Shown here piece after piece: positions 12,050-12,573 of a stretch of DNA of 12,573 nucleotides (the stretch's first letter is position 1; each line of letters begins with the position of its first letter). The DNA is from Verrucomicrobiales bacterium (GTDB taxonomy: Bacteria; Verrucomicrobiota; Verrucomicrobiia; Verrucomicrobiales; DEV007). The position numbers were made by a program, and so were the translations under genes. The notes under the pieces are model-generated. The model was not told where the DNA came from and made no database searches. It worked only from the letters and a program-made list of their open reading frames with translations. Where the stretch lies: positions 1 to 12,573 of the forward strand of contig JAGNMT010000045.1 in NCBI GenBank assembly GCA_017991025.1, given 5' to 3'.

Positions 12050-12573
12050 ATGGATTCTCCGCCTCAAAATCTTTCCTTTTCTGATGCTTTCGCTCTTCAA
12101 AAGAGCGGGAATTTTCAAGCTGCCATCGATAGTTACGGGGCGATCGTAGCTACGACGCCGGGTAATGCATCGGCGTGGAACAATCTCGGGAATTGCCTGA
12201 GATCGATCGGCCGTTTCGAAGATTCCGCCGTTTGTCTGCGTCGGGCCCTCTCACTCAACCCGTCGCGGGCTAACTATCGATTGAACCTGTCTCTCACCCT
12301 TCTGTCCCTCGGCGATTACGCTTCCGCCTGGTCCGAATACGAAGCCAGGCTCGAGTTGATAGGGCACGGGGCCGACATCCGGGCCGCTGCGCCGGGCTGG
12401 AGAGGGGAGGCACTTTCCGCCTCGGAAACACTGCTCATCTATGGCAATCAGGGACTGGGTGACGAAATGCAATGTCTCCGCTACCTGCCCCGGGTGCTCG
12501 ACCTTGCGCCGCACGTCGTTCTTGAAGTCCAGGCTCCGTTGCGATCCCTCGCCAACGGCTTTTCGGGGCCGGC
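12050..12573 (+). CDS. TPR-repeat protein of the glycosyltransferase-associated type (3' end outside window)
   Basis: The frame is open to the right edge, giving 174 residues from the ATG at 12050. An in-frame ATG at 11987 would add 21 residues ending in A-S-S-C-S, a poor lipobox; neither start has a well-spaced Shine-Dalgarno site. Residues about 8-105 hold three tetratricopeptide repeats (NFQAAIDSYGAIVATTPGN; AWNNLGNCLRSIGRFEDSA with LRRALSLNP; NYRLNLSLTLLSLGDYASAWSEYEARL). The AWSEYE segment, then a W-R-G-E (117-120), then LLIYGNQGLGDEMQCLRYLP (128-147) is the signature of TPR proteins whose C-terminal half resembles a GT-B glycosyltransferase (ADP-heptose-type family 9 or O-GlcNAc-transferase-like). 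The C-terminal domain is missing here, so catalytic ability cannot be judged. A role in glycan or envelope polymer handling is inferred. Confidence 0.8.
   Translation, partial: MDSPPQNLSFSDAFALQKSGNFQAAIDSYGAIVATTPGNASAWNNLGNCLRSIGRFEDSAVCLRRALSLNPSRANYRLNLSLTLLSLGDYASAWSEYEARLELIGHGADIRAAAPGWRGEALSASETLLIYGNQGLGDEMQCLRYLPRVLDLAPHVVLEVQAPLRSLANGFSGP

Noticed and set aside
1..12573. Mobile element, prophage, CRISPR or defence island
   Set aside because: I saw no transposase, integrase, terminal inverted repeats, direct-repeat array or toxin-antitoxin pair. The PD-x14-DxK protein is a lipoprotein without a methyltransferase neighbour, so it does not look like a restriction system.

Overview
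The window is GC-rich, densely packed bacterial chromosomal DNA. It holds eleven complete protein genes and two cut by the window edges. Lineage is inferred from gene content, not from a marker gene. Several features together suggest the Verrucomicrobiota or a related PVC-group bacterium: a periplasmic PQQ-type propeller opening with an 'RGPGMDGIS' segment, an AroE with a long N-terminal extension, a secreted papain-like C39-type peptidase, a TPR protein with the AWSEYE and GNQGLGDE segments, and few Shine-Dalgarno sites. I see no mobile element, CRISPR array, rRNA or tRNA.

Layout. Bases 3-80 are the 3' end of a plus-strand gene that looks like the tail of a CheY-like receiver domain. Two strong intrinsic terminators follow, the second serving the minus-strand gene for a small secreted Gly/Tyr/Asn-rich protein (234-596). 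A minus-strand cluster dhaK - dhaL - aroE (3480 to 717) encodes the two subunits of a dihydroxyacetone-type kinase and a complete shikimate dehydrogenase. Diverging from dhaK is a plus-strand gene for an exported papain/C39-like cysteine peptidase (3608-4861), which converges with only 3 bp of spacing on a second minus-strand operon: deoA (pyrimidine-nucleoside phosphorylase), a lipoprotein gene overlapping deoA by 10 nt, and a small cupin. Diverging from deoA is a second AroE-family gene (7360-8232) whose shikimate-binding residues are altered. It converges on a minus-strand pair encoding a PQQ-type beta-propeller and an exported TraB/TIKI-like protein. A 385-bp noncoding stretch with inverted repeats precedes a plus-strand PAP2-family membrane phosphatase (11059-11922) and a TPR protein that runs off the right edge.

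How the genes work together. DhaK and DhaL should form one kinase for a short ketose, with no DhaM phosphodonor in view. AroE supplies the shikimate step of aromatic amino acid synthesis; the second AroE-like enzyme probably acts on a related but different cyclic substrate. The lipoprotein coupled to DeoA carries a PD-x14-DxK pattern resembling a PD-(D/E)XK nuclease core, which is the most intriguing point in the window: an exported nuclease-like protein made together with a nucleoside-salvage enzyme. No complete new defence or mobile system is apparent; the interest lies in these individual proteins.
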